Positions 1-11,442 of a DNA stretch of 64,000 nucleotides are shown in pieces. The notes under the pieces were generated by a model. It was not told the origin of the DNA. It searched no databases and saw nothing but the letters and a program-made list of their open reading frames with translations. The stretch is from Deinococcus frigens DSM 12807 (GTDB lineage: Bacteria; Deinococcota; Deinococci; Deinococcales; Deinococcaceae), in the NCBI RefSeq assembly GCF_000701425.1, contig NZ_JNIW01000002.1, positions 89,293-153,292 of the forward strand, read 5' to 3'. Positions within the stretch are counted from its first letter, which is position 1. Each line of letters begins with the position of its first letter. The translations under genes were made by a program, and so were the position numbers.

Positions 1-437
1 TCGACCAGCAGGTTGACCGCCTTGTAAATTGAAATGAAGCGCCCCGGATACGCGCCGTTGGTCAGGGGATTCAGGCCGTAACCGGTGGTGTTCCTGACCG
101 TCAGGTTGACCCCCTCGCCGCCGATCAGGTTGCCGCGTCCACGCAGAATGGAATTTTCGATCACGACAGGCTCACTGGTCTTGATCGTGACCGCCGCCAC
201 TGCCGGATCAAAGCTCTGCCAGTTGCCCTGATAGGTGCCGCCCCGGGTGATGACCAGTGGTCCCGAATACGCCGGTCCCTCGGAGGGATCGTTGTCCGGG
301 ACGATGGTGCGTGGTTCCATCATAGGTACGCAGGCCGTCAGAGCCAGCGTCAGGACGCCGAGGATGAAAGCGCCCCGGACGATGCCCCGTCCTGTTCCGC
401 CATGAAGTGTACTGATGGTCATATGCTGTTTTTTCAC
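1..437 (-). CDS. lipoprotein with right-handed beta-helix-like repeats (3' end outside window)
   Basis: The gene runs off the left edge, so only about 145 N-terminal residues are visible. A GTG at 437 gives a basic N-terminus (MKKQHMTIS) and has an AAAGGG stretch 7 nt upstream; the in-frame ATG at 422 is the alternative. A hydrophobic segment ends in a lipobox LTAC (Cys at residue 36), so it is probably exported and lipid-anchored. The mature part alternates beta-strand-like and Gly/Asn turns (VVIENSILRGRGNLIGGEGV), as in pectate-lyase-type parallel beta-helices. The substrate cannot be told from this fragment. A minus-strand TATACT lies at 497-502. Confidence 0.6.
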   Translation of the reverse strand, partial: MKKQHMTISTLHGGTGRGIVRGAFILGVLTLALTACVPMMEPRTIVPDNDPSEGPAYSGPLVITRGGTYQGNWQSFDPAVAAVTIKTSEPVVIENSILRGRGNLIGGEGVNLTVRNTTGYGLNPLTNGAYPGRFISIYKAVNLLV

Positions 438-555
438 TGATTGCCCTTTTCGCCGCTAGACGTGTTGACCTGAAAATTCCTCTATTTCGGATGGTCAGTA
501 TATCGCCTGAGATGTAGATTTTTTGTCATTCACACGACGACCACCCTAGTCTGCG

Positions 556-1155
556 CTATGGGCCTCTACACCCACCCGTCACTGTTCCGGCGGACCGCAG
601 CCAGGGCCAGCGCCGCAGGTAATCGTCGATTTTGGCGGCACACAGCCCGGGAGTGTGGTTGTGCGGATTGGGGCGCAGGATTCCGGCCTGTAAGTCATCC
701 AGGCCGTGGGGGGCGTACACTTCACCGCATGCGTCGATGCCTACGCAGGTGCATTCCACCAGAAACTGATCGACGCCCTCGTGGACGCTGGTGAGGGCCG
801 GGCGGTCCTGGCCGAATTTTTGGTTGAACCAGAGATGAACGCGGGCCTGGTTGCGAACCTCGATGGGTGCGTCCAGATCGCTGAACAGAACCCCGGCGCG
901 GCGGATCACGGCGTCCTCGGCGGCGTAGCTGGGGTCGTCGTCCCAGTAGAACACGTCGTAATCTCTGATCTGGGCCGTCGGCGGCTGGCCGCTCTGCACA
1001 TTCCAGACAGTGCCGAACAGCGCCCCGGCCACCAGATGGACCTGATTTGCGCCGAGTTCCGGCAGGCGCTCCAAGATGGCCGCATTGACCGGATTCAGGC
1101 GCACCAGCCTCAGAAATTCGGCCTCGTTCATAGAAATTGCAATTGCAGTGCCCAT
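556..1155 (-). CDS. nucleotidyltransferase-like family protein (COG3575 type)
   Basis: The 199-residue product resembles the small stand-alone nucleotidyltransferase-like family (COG3575/DUF925), recalled from family knowledge. The expected pattern is visible: ALFGTVWNVQSG, then RDYDVFYWDDD with the paired acidic residues near residues 64-74, then VRNQARVHLW and a Cys/Gly-rich tail. Catalytic activity in this family has not been settled, to my knowledge. The more homologue-like start is the ATG at 1131 (MNEAEFLRLVRLNPVNAAIL), which would give 191 residues; neither start has a clear ribosome binding site. It lies 43 nt downstream of the ADP-ribosylglycohydrolase gene on the same strand and may be co-transcribed with it. 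Confidence 0.65.
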   Translation of the reverse strand: MGTAIAISMNEAEFLRLVRLNPVNAAILERLPELGANQVHLVAGALFGTVWNVQSGQPPTAQIRDYDVFYWDDDPSYAAEDAVIRRAGVLFSDLDAPIEVRNQARVHLWFNQKFGQDRPALTSVHEGVDQFLVECTCVGIDACGEVYAPHGLDDLQAGILRPNPHNHTPGLCAAKIDDYLRRWPWLRSAGTVTGGCRGP

Positions 1156-1198
1156 TTCAGTGCGGCTGAAAGAAGTGGCGAGGAAGGCGCAGTGCGTA

Positions 1199-2188
1199 TC
1201 ACGCCTGCTGCGCCGCCTGCACCAGCCGGGGGAAATGCTCGGCGCAGGCCCACTCGCGCTGCCAGCCCGGCCAGGTGTGGCCCAGGCGCAGCGGCGGCAG
1301 CAGGGCGGGCGGCACCTTCAATTCGCGCGCCCCGGCAATGGCCCCCACTACGCAGGCCACCGTGTCGCTGTCGTCGCCCAGCAGCACTGCCGGTTCCACG
1401 CAGCCCTGCCAGGTCCCGGCCCCGGCATGCTTCACGGCGGCCTCCAGCGTGTCCAGCACGAAACCGCTCTGTGAGGTCACGTGTCCGCCCAGACCGGAGC
1501 GCACGCGGGCACGGACCTCGGCGCGGGCCTGCCGCTCACGCTCCCTGAACGCCGTGTGGGCCTCGCGCGTGTCGATCCCGAAAAGGCCCGTGTCCAGCAG
1601 GGCGGCGCGGGCATCAAAGTTGTCGGAGAATCGCAGCGCGGCGTCGGCAGCCCCGGCGTAGGGTTGCCCGTCCGCCAGCGCTTCCAGAAAGGCCGTCAGG
1701 AACACCGAGGCGTACACGCATCTGGGATCGGCGTGGGTCAGGGCGGTGACCGCAGCCGATTCGCGGGCCAGGGCCGTTCCCCGGAATCCAGCGATCCACA
1801 CGGCGGCAATCCGCATCAGGCCACCGTTCCCGGCACCGTCAAAACGGCTGCCCTGCCAGGCGCGCACGCCACCGTCTAAAGCGGCGAGGCGCAGGGCCGC
1901 GCCGGTCAAGCCGCCCACATCGGGCGGTCCCGCCGCCAGCCACTCGCGCTGGGCCGCCAGCACGCCGCCCAGCCCGTCACCGCGCGCGTAACCCAGCAGA
2001 GTGGCCACCGTCATCTGGGTATCGTCGGTGGCCTCGCCCGGCGCGAAACCGAAGACGCTGCCCGGCTGATAGTCCGTGAAGGTCTGGCCATACCGCGCCG
2101 CAATGCCCTGGGGCGTCTTGAATTCGGTGGCGGCCCCCAGCGCGTCCGCCGCCGCCAGCGAGAAGAGCGTCCCGGTTCCGGTGATCAT
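1199..2188 (-). CDS. ADP-ribosylglycohydrolase family protein
   Basis: The 329-residue protein has the hallmarks of the ADP-ribosylglycohydrolase (DraG/ARH) family, which removes ADP-ribose from proteins or small molecules using two metal ions. The N-terminal metal motif GEATDDTQMT lies near residues 51-60, preceded by AAADALGAATEF. The C-terminal DDSDTVACVVGAIAGA lies near residues 271-286 and supplies the second acidic cluster. Length is normal for the family. The start has CACAAT 6 nt upstream and no ribosome binding site, consistent with a leaderless transcript. The true substrate cannot be told; many members act outside protein modification. Confidence 0.85.
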   Translation of the reverse strand: MITGTGTLFSLAAADALGAATEFKTPQGIAARYGQTFTDYQPGSVFGFAPGEATDDTQMTVATLLGYARGDGLGGVLAAQREWLAAGPPDVGGLTGAALRLAALDGGVRAWQGSRFDGAGNGGLMRIAAVWIAGFRGTALARESAAVTALTHADPRCVYASVFLTAFLEALADGQPYAGAADAALRFSDNFDARAALLDTGLFGIDTREAHTAFRERERQARAEVRARVRSGLGGHVTSQSGFVLDTLEAAVKHAGAGTWQGCVEPAVLLGDDSDTVACVVGAIAGARELKVPPALLPPLRLGHTWPGWQREWACAEHFPRLVQAAQQA

Positions 2189-2194
2189 GGCGGC

Positions 2195-2200
2195 ATTGTG
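2195..2200 (-). promoter_or_regulatory. possible leaderless -10 box for the ADP-ribosylglycohydrolase gene
   Basis: CACAAT reads on the minus strand 6 nt before the ATG at 2188. It is weaker than the TANNNT boxes seen elsewhere in the window. Confidence 0.3.
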
Positions 2201-2442
2201 ACATGGACAAAGTGTGGCATTGGGGTCTGTCGGGGCAAGACCCCCGCCGGTCCCACGCCCAGCCAGTCACGCCGCCGCCGTTCCGCGCCCTGAAACTGGT
2301 CTCGCGCCAACCGGAGATCCGTACCCTGCTGAAACGTATCCAGCACGCTGTGGAGTGTTGGATACCCCGCACCCCTTCGTGATGGCCGGGCCGTTCTGAC
2401 TGGAGGGCCGGGAGAGTCCGCAAGGCAGAGGCGGCGACGCGG

Positions 2443-2624
2443 TCTGATACGGACTCCGATTGGAAGATGTTGGCAACACCTGCAAATCCGAGGGGGCGTC
2501 CAAGCGTCCTCATGGGCGCTGCTCTGGACAAGACAGCGAGCAGGAGAAAAACGGGTTCCGGACGTGGAGTGGATGAATCGGCGCTGTCCCGATTCATGCA
2601 CGAAACAAACGGAGTCCGTATGAG
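2443..2624 (-). repeat. small dispersed repeat, family 2, copy 1
   Basis: The ends form imperfect inverted repeats: TGATACGGACTCCG at 2445-2458 on the left, and the reverse complement of TCATACGGACTCCG at the right end (2610-2623). Read on the minus strand, its interior matches the second copy at 38749-38877: TGTTTCGTGCATGAAT, then GGAACCCGT, then ATCGGAGTCCG in the same order. About 180 bp, no coding capacity. It resembles a MITE or the small noncoding repeats known from Deinococcus radiodurans; no target duplication was identified. Confidence 0.6.
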
Positions 2625-2755
2625 CTGATCTCGTCTGCCGCGCAGTCAAGTTCGCTCTTGAAAGGGGTTGGCTCAAGCATTGATTGGGAGGAGATGATTT
2701 TACTACGCTGCTGGAGAAACTGCGTTTGATCCTAGGTCTCCTCCAGTCCTACTGA

Positions 2756-2862
2756 AGAGCATTGGTCAAAAGAGGTGTTCGCGTTTGACCGAAGGGGCAA
2801 GCGTTTTCATGGGCGTCTGTCCATAACGACAGACTGTTCTGCCCAAGACGGTGAGTGGATTC
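2756..2862 (+). repeat. small dispersed repeat, family 1, copy C (truncated)
   Basis: It starts with AGAGCATTGGTCAAAAGAG, matching the terminal sequence of the copies at 57977 and 60173. It continues through GGGGCAAGCGTTTTCATGGG and CCCAAGACGGTGAGTGG, where similarity to the complete copy ends. The right half and right terminal repeat are missing, so this is an old truncated copy. Confidence 0.5.
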
Positions 2863-2940
2863 TCCTGGATGCCCCAACAACAAAAAAGGCAGCGTCCTCA
2901 TCAGACGCCCCAGCCCGTACCCCTCCAGATCACCGCCGGG

Positions 2941-3774
2941 CTAACGCGAGAACACGCTGATCTGCAAGAACAGGTAGGTGGCGGGCACGGCGAACAGCAG
3001 GCTGTCGATGCGGTCCAGAAAGCCGCCGTGGCCGGGCAGACTGGTGCCGCTGTCCTTGGTTTTTAGCGCGCGTTTGACCAGGCTCTCGGCCAGGTCGCCC
3101 AGTTGGCTGGCGCTGGCCACCAGGATGGAGTACAGCAGCGACTCCACCGGGGACCACAGGCCGGTCAGGCTGGCGATCACCAGCACGATCAGAAAACCAG
3201 CCAGCAGGCCGCCGATGGCCCCCTCCACCGTCTTGCCGGGACTGACTTCCGGGGCCAGCTTGCGGCGTCCGAAGTAGGAGCCGCCAAAAAATCCTCCGAT
3301 ATCGGCGGCAAATGTCGCCAGCAGCGGCAGCGCGAAATACAGCAGGCCCGCCGTGGCGTCCGGGCTGTAGCGCAGCAGCAGGAAATAGCCCAGCAACCAG
3401 GGGATGTACAGCAGGCCAAACATGCTGTACACCACCCGTTCCAGCGGGCGTTCGCCGGGGCGCACTACCTCGATGACCAGCAGGTAGGCCAGCGCCACGG
3501 TCAGGACCACCTCGCGCCACGAGCCGCCGGGCCACGGTGGGGTCTGCGCCCACACCGGCAGGCTGGCAACGATCAACGCGGCGGCGAAGACCCCCAGGCT
3601 GACCCGCCGCACGTCGATGTCATTGCGGTCCAGCATGCGGATGTACTCGTACAGGCCCATCACCGACACGAAGATCAGCGCCGGGAGCATGGCCCACCAG
3701 CCGGTCCAGACGATGGCGCTCACGATGGCAAACCCCACCACCGAGGTCAGGACGCGGGTGCTCAGGCTTTCCAC
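2941..3774 (-). CDS. cdsA: phosphatidate cytidylyltransferase
   Basis: CdsA makes CDP-diacylglycerol from phosphatidate and CTP, the branch point of membrane phospholipid synthesis. The 277-residue protein has several hydrophobic membrane segments. It carries the family signature near the C-terminus (residues about 233-260): SLVKRALKTKDSGTSLPGHG followed by GFLDRIDSL. An earlier SPGKTVEGAIGG is also typical. The start is GTG at 3774 with a strong AGGAGG 5 nt upstream. It is the last gene of the rpsB-tsf-pyrH-frr-cdsA cluster, an arrangement seen in many bacteria; the dxr gene that often follows is absent here. Confidence 0.95.
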   Translation of the reverse strand: MESLSTRVLTSVVGFAIVSAIVWTGWWAMLPALIFVSVMGLYEYIRMLDRNDIDVRRVSLGVFAAALIVASLPVWAQTPPWPGGSWREVVLTVALAYLLVIEVVRPGERPLERVVYSMFGLLYIPWLLGYFLLLRYSPDATAGLLYFALPLLATFAADIGGFFGGSYFGRRKLAPEVSPGKTVEGAIGGLLAGFLIVLVIASLTGLWSPVESLLYSILVASASQLGDLAESLVKRALKTKDSGTSLPGHGGFLDRIDSLLFAVPATYLFLQISVFSR

Positions 3775-3841
3775 GGTGCCTCCTGCTGACGCGGCGATCC
3801 TCCACGATCCACGTCCTTTAGGCCACGTTCTGGCATGGCCC

Positions 3842-4393
3842 TCACCCGAGGATTTCCTGCTCCTTCTTGCTCAGGGTGCTGTCCACCCGGGCAATGTACT
3901 CGTCGGTGATCTTCTGCACGTCGGCCTCGCCGCGCTTGATGTCGTCGTCGCCGATGCCCTCCAGCTTCTTGACCTCATCCAGCGAATGTTTGCGCAGGTT
4001 ACGCACGGCGATGCGGGCGTCCTCGGCGTAATTCTTGGCGTTCTTGACCAGATCCTTGCGGCGCTCCTCGGTCAAGATGGGCAGGCTGATAAAGATGGTG
4101 TCGCCCTTGTTGTTGGGGTTCAGGCCCAGATCGCTGTCGCGGATGGCCTTTTCGATGGGAGCCAGGGCGGCGCGGTCCCACGGCGCGATGACCAGCGTGC
4201 GTGCGTCGGGCGTGCTGACGCTGGCGACCTGATCGATGGGCATGGACTGGCCGTAATAGTCCACCACCACACGCTTGAGGATGCCGGGATTGGCACGGCC
4301 CGTGCGCAGCACGCTCAGGCTGTTTTCCAGCGACTCGATGGCCTTGCCCATCTTCTCGCGGGTGCTTTCCTGAATGGTTTTCATGTCGGACAT
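3842..4393 (-). CDS. frr: ribosome recycling factor
   Basis: RRF acts with EF-G to split post-termination 70S ribosomes. The 183-residue length is standard. Family-typical segments are present: [19 protein letters not shown] near the N-terminus, [20 protein letters not shown] and [20 protein letters not shown] in the middle, and a helical C-terminus ([15 protein letters not shown]). The ATG at 4393 has AAGGAG about 11 nt upstream. It lies between pyrH and cdsA on the same strand. Confidence 0.97.
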   Translation of the reverse strand: MSDMKTIQESTREKMGKAIESLENSLSVLRTGRANPGILKRVVVDYYGQSMPIDQVASVSTPDARTLVIAPWDRAALAPIEKAIRDSDLGLNPNNKGDTIFISLPILTEERRKDLVKNAKNYAEDARIAVRNLRKHSLDEVKKLEGIGDDDIKRGEADVQKITDEYIARVDSTLSKKEQEILG

Positions 4394-4462
4394 GGGGAAA
4401 CTCTCCTTACGAATGAACGTGAACGTGGGGGCAGGATGGGGCCGAGTTTACCGCGTCTGGTG

Positions 4463-4504
4463 GGTGGGCGAGAGGTGGTCTTCTTTCTCCTCGCTCAAAG
4501 CCCA
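4463..4504 (-). other. hairpin between pyrH and frr
   Basis: GCCCACC-type arms at 4463-4469 and 4498-4504 can pair across a purine-rich loop just after the pyrH stop. There is no following T-run, so it is more likely an RNA-processing or stabilising hairpin than an intrinsic terminator. Confidence 0.35.
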
Positions 4505-4507
4505 CCC

Positions 4508-5329
<822 letters not shown>

Positions 5330-5344
5330 CTATATTTACTGCAT

Positions 5345-6142
5345 TTACGAACCGATCTCGAACCGGACGAAGTTGTTCACGCTGGCGTCGCCTAGGTACT
5401 TGCCCACGGTCACGCTGTTGTCCTTGACGAACTTCTGCTCGGGCAGCACTTTTTCCTCGTAGAACTTGCCGATCTGCCCGCCGACGATCTTCTCGACGAT
5501 CTGCTGGGGCTTGCCCTCGTTGAGCGCCTTATTGGTCAGGATCTCGCGCTCCTTTTCGATGTCGTCGCTGTTGACCTGTTCGCGCCTGAGGTACTGCGGG
5601 TTCTCGGCGGCCACATGCAGGGCCACATCCTTGGCGTGCGCCGCCGTGCCGCCGTCCAGGTCTACCAGCACGCCGATCTTGCCGTTGCTGTGCACGTACC
5701 CGGCGATCTGCTGGCCCTCGATGTAACTCACCCGGTTCAGCACCAGGTTCTCGCCGATGCGCCCGGCAGCAGCCGCCACGACGGTTCCCACGGTTTCGCC
5801 GTTGTCCATCTTGAAGTTCTTGAACTCCTCGACGTCGCTGGCCTTGGCTTTCAGCGCAGCCTGGGCCAGGTCTTCAACGAGCTTCTGGAAGTCGGCGTTG
5901 CGGGCCACGAAATCCGTCTCGCTGTTGACTTCCACCATCGCGGCCTGCTTACCGTCCACGACGAAGCGCACCAGACCCTCGCGGGCTTCACGGTCCGACT
6001 TCTTGGCGGCCTTGACGATGCCGCGTTCGCGCAGCAGGGCCACGGCCTTGTCCTCGTCGTTGCCCGCGTCGGCCAGGGCCTTCTTGACGTCCATCATGCC
6101 CGCGCCGGTCGTTTCACGCAGCTTCTTGATCGATTCCAACAT
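5345..6142 (-). CDS. tsf: translation elongation factor Ts
   Basis: EF-Ts is the nucleotide exchange factor for EF-Tu. The N-terminal UBA-like signature LRETTGAGMMDVKKALADAG is clear, followed by AKKSDREAREGLV and the core VEVNSETDFVARNADFQ. Two close ATGs exist. The AGGAGG sits only 1 nt from the first (6148) but 7 nt from the second, so translation is placed at 6142 (MLESIKKL), giving 265 residues. It is co-directional with rpsB upstream and ends in a double terminator. Confidence 0.97.
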   Translation of the reverse strand: MLESIKKLRETTGAGMMDVKKALADAGNDEDKAVALLRERGIVKAAKKSDREAREGLVRFVVDGKQAAMVEVNSETDFVARNADFQKLVEDLAQAALKAKASDVEEFKNFKMDNGETVGTVVAAAAGRIGENLVLNRVSYIEGQQIAGYVHSNGKIGVLVDLDGGTAAHAKDVALHVAAENPQYLRREQVNSDDIEKEREILTNKALNEGKPQQIVEKIVGGQIGKFYEEKVLPEQKFVKDNSVTVGKYLGDASVNNFVRFEIGS

Positions 6143-6232
6143 AGTCATTCCTCCTGAGATGTGGGCTGTGAAGCCAAGAATGGGGGGCGCGGCCCGCTCA
6201 CCGCGCAGCGACGCCCCCCACCTGAAAAGCGT

Positions 6233-7027
<795 letters not shown>

Positions 7028-7362
7028 CTGTGGCTCCATAAGCGTTCAAATTGGGAAGAGTTTGCCGTCCTCGTGCCAGCCCAGCGTCAGATCTCGCCGA
7101 GAGTGGGCCAGGCCGGTGCGCGACGCTTGAGCGCGCACGGCGGGTCACGGGGGCACCCAACCGAGGAGTATAGCGCCTGCGGAGATGGGAGGGAAGTCAG
7201 ACCTGACCCTTCTGACCGGAAGCCGCCCACGCGTGTGACCCAGGTCTGGAGCGTGCGCTCTACTGGTCCTGGTGGTGATTTGGCAGAATGGCGACGGGGC
7301 CAGAATTACCAAGGGCGTGGAGGCCGCCATACGCGGTTCACGCCTCTTTTCCTGATGCTGGG
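7028..7362 (-). promoter_or_regulatory. rpsB promoter and leader region
   Basis: This 335-bp spacer holds no gene. A minus-strand TATACT at 7167-7172 is a good -10 and would give an rpsB leader of roughly 130 nt. No convincing -35 hexamer was found. Several bacteria autoregulate rpsB through such a leader; no known structure was recognised here. Confidence 0.55.
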
Positions 7363-8043
7363 CTAAAACGCGATCTGGGCCTGAAGTTCCTCGATGGTGC
7401 GAAAGGTATTCTGCGCGTTGACCGCCGTGGAATTGACCATCGAACCCGAGGCGCTGACCTGGGTCAGCACATTGGCGCTGGCCTCAATGTTTAGCTCGAC
7501 GACGTTCCAGCCGGGCCTGGCATTGACGGCTACCGTGACCGGCAGCTTGGAAATCTGCGGGACGCTCAGGATCTTCGCGCAGTCCACTGTGCCGCGGAGC
7601 TGGGTGACGCTGTCGCTGTATACCCACACGCGGACGTCGACCCGGCGGCTCAGCGGCCCGGACACGCTGCCGGTCACGGCACTGGTCTGACGTGTCCCGG
7701 CGCTGTCCTGGGTGTCCAGAAACAGCAGGGCGAAGACGCGGGCTTCGGAATCGCTGCTCTGCACGCTGCCGCTGCAACTCAGCCTCTCCGCAACGTCGGT
7801 GGCGCGCACGGTCTGCCCGGCCACCTCAGCGTCGCCGGGCAGCGTCAGGACAAATGAGCCGTCCGCATCCACGCTGGAGGACACCCCTGGCAGGCCGGGG
7901 ACGGTTACCCGCCCCTGGCCCGTCCAGCCGGAGACCTTGCCGCTGACGGTCTGCACGGTACGCTGATCGGACGCCTGCGGGGTGGGGGTGCCGCCGCAGG
8001 CCACCAGCGTCAGCGCCACGCCGCCCAGCAGTCCCCATTTCAT
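7363..8043 (-). CDS. lipoprotein of unknown function
   Basis: The 226-residue product starts MKWGLLGGVALTLVACGGT with lipobox LVAC near residue 16, so it should be a lipid-anchored exported protein. The ATG at 8043 has AGGA/AGGG just upstream; ATGs at 8070 and 8073 are possible but place extra residues before the signal. The mature part begins with a Thr/Pro-rich linker, then a beta-rich domain that starts like a carboxypeptidase-regulatory or transthyretin-like fold (VSGKVSGWTGQGRVTVPGLP, VDADGSFVLTLPG). A single Cys pair may form a disulfide. I do not recognise the family. It is divergent from tsaD. Confidence 0.75.
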   Translation of the reverse strand: MKWGLLGGVALTLVACGGTPTPQASDQRTVQTVSGKVSGWTGQGRVTVPGLPGVSSSVDADGSFVLTLPGDAEVAGQTVRATDVAERLSCSGSVQSSDSEARVFALLFLDTQDSAGTRQTSAVTGSVSGPLSRRVDVRVWVYSDSVTQLRGTVDCAKILSVPQISKLPVTVAVNARPGWNVVELNIEASANVLTQVSASGSMVNSTAVNAQNTFRTIEELQAQIAF

Positions 8044-8279
8044 TCCCTGAATCCTGGCCACACTGTTCATCATGGCAGAGTATACAGCCGTGCCTGACAC
8101 CTCTCTGACAGATTCGGCGACTCGGCGGGTATTTGTTACAAGGAATCGGAAGGCAGGTGAACTGTTCCCGCGCCTCGCCACCTGGCCCCTGGTTTGCTGG
8201 AGTAGCGATGTGAAGCTGCCGCATGCCGCACATCTTCCAGAACCCCGTTTCAGGCCGCTTCTCCACTCCGCGCCCCTGC

Positions 8280-8285
8280 TACACT
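8280..8285 (+). promoter_or_regulatory. leaderless -10 box of tsaD
   Basis: TACACT lies 8 nt before the ATG at 8294, with no ribosome binding site between; transcription would start at or next to the start codon. Confidence 0.6.
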
Positions 8286-8293
8286 CCCCGGCG

Positions 8294-9310
8294 ATGAGTG
8301 CTGCGGTCCCCAACACGACACCCCGCTATGTCCTGGGCATTGACACCTCCTGCGACGATACCGGCGTGGGCATCGTGGAACTGAGCGCAGGCGGCGTGCG
8401 TGTGCGCGCCAACCGCGTCTGGACGCAGGCCGTTCACGCGCAGTACGGCGGCGTGATGCCCGAACTCGCCAGCCGCGAGCATGTCGAGCGCATCGACGGC
8501 GTGATGCAAGGGGCGCTGGCCGAAGCGGGGCTGGACGTGTCCGACATCGGCGCGGTGGCCGCCACTTCCGGCCCCGGTCTGGTGGGCGCGCTGCTGGTGG
8601 GGCTGATGTACGGTAAGGGGCTGGCGCAGGCGCTGGACGTGCCGTTCTTCGCCGCACACCATCTGGAGGGCCACATCTTCGCCGCCGCCGCCGAGGAGAA
8701 TCTGCAAGCGCCGTACCTGGCCTTGGTGGTCAGCGGCGGACATACCCATCTGTTCGATGTGCCCGAGGAAGGAAAGTACGTACTGGTGGGTGCGACGCGC
8801 GACGACGCGGCAGGCGAGGCCTTCGACAAAATTGCCCGGCTGGCGGGCCTGGGGTATCCCGGTGGCCCGGCCATCGCCGAGGCGGCCCTGTGTGGCAATC
8901 CCGCTGCTGTACTGTTCAAGGAACCCCTGCAAGGCCAGAAAGCCTTCGAGTTCAGCTTCAGCGGCCTCAAGACGGCGGCGCTGCTGGCGCATAAGGCTGG
9001 AGCCAAACCTGAAGACCTGGCCGCCAGCTTCCAGAAGGCTGCCGTGCATGTGCTGGTCAAGACCACCCGCCGCGCCGCCGAGGCGTACGGGCGGCAGACG
9101 GTGGTGGTGTCCGGCGGTGTGGCCGCCAATACTGCGTTACGCGAAGCCTTCTGGGCAACCGATTTACACGCCGTTTTCCCCGGCAAGGGCCTGAACACCG
9201 ACAACGGCGCGATGATTGCTCTGGCAGGAGCCGCTGCGCTCCGGGCAGGCCGCATGCCGAGTCCGTTAGCAGCGGGAGCGACGGCTTATGCACCGCTGGC
9301 GAACGGGTAG
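8294..9310 (+). CDS. tsaD: tRNA N6-threonylcarbamoyladenosine transferase subunit
   Basis: TsaD transfers the threonylcarbamoyl group onto A37 of ANN-decoding tRNAs. The 338-residue protein shows the ASKHA start LGIDTSCDDTGVGIVE, the metal-binding AHHLEGHIFAA (His-x3-His, near residues 112-122), VSGGHTHLF, FSFSGLKTA and VSGGVAANTALR. The start at 8294 follows a leaderless -10 box. It ends in a bidirectional terminator facing the acyl-CoA synthetase gene. TsaB, TsaC and TsaE partners are not in this window. Confidence 0.96.
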   Translation: MSAAVPNTTPRYVLGIDTSCDDTGVGIVELSAGGVRVRANRVWTQAVHAQYGGVMPELASREHVERIDGVMQGALAEAGLDVSDIGAVAATSGPGLVGALLVGLMYGKGLAQALDVPFFAAHHLEGHIFAAAAEENLQAPYLALVVSGGHTHLFDVPEEGKYVLVGATRDDAAGEAFDKIARLAGLGYPGGPAIAEAALCGNPAAVLFKEPLQGQKAFEFSFSGLKTAALLAHKAGAKPEDLAASFQKAAVHVLVKTTRRAAEAYGRQTVVVSGGVAANTALREAFWATDLHAVFPGKGLNTDNGAMIALAGAAALRAGRMPSPLAAGATAYAPLANG

Positions 9311-9362
9311 GGGAGGCACGGGAAACCGCGAGACCTCGATCACGATCAGCACATTGGAAAAG

Positions 9363-9390
9363 CCCCCACAGCCAGACGGGTGGGGGTTTT
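9363..9390. terminator. terminator between convergent tsaD and acyl-CoA synthetase genes
   Basis: CCCCCAC (9363-9369) pairs with GTGGGGG (9380-9386), followed by TTTT on the plus strand and preceded by an A-run that serves the minus strand. Confidence 0.8.
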
Positions 9391-9442
9391 GTTCTCCGGT
9401 CTTCAACTTCTGTTATTCAACAACTGTTCACGCGGTCTGCTG

Positions 9443-11203
<1,761 letters not shown>

Positions 11204-11442
11204 GACACTCCTTTGGAGACTCAGTGGGTGGGGCGGCCTGTAGGTCAGAGGCCGGGCAGTCACAGGCCATCCACAGGGGCGGAAGAGAATTGAACTTGGT
11301 GCAATGATTACCGACAGGCGGTGTGGTCTTCAAGCCCTCCCCCCACCATTGCCCCCGCATAAGCCCAGGCTCAAGGTTGTCTCTGGACCGTTTGGTAGCG
11401 TGTCGGACGGAGTTTGGCCGTGGAACTGCCAGACTTTGCCGC

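Larger units (their letters stand above)
2189..2940. other. 750-bp spacer with two repeat elements and no supportable gene
   Basis: No reading frame here has coding-like codon use or a recognisable product. The spacer contains a family-2 palindromic-ended repeat (2443-2624) and a truncated family-1 repeat (2756-2862), listed separately. The rest is unassigned. The region separates the ADP-ribosylglycohydrolase gene from cdsA and has accumulated elements, as is typical of neutral insertion sites. Confidence 0.6.
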
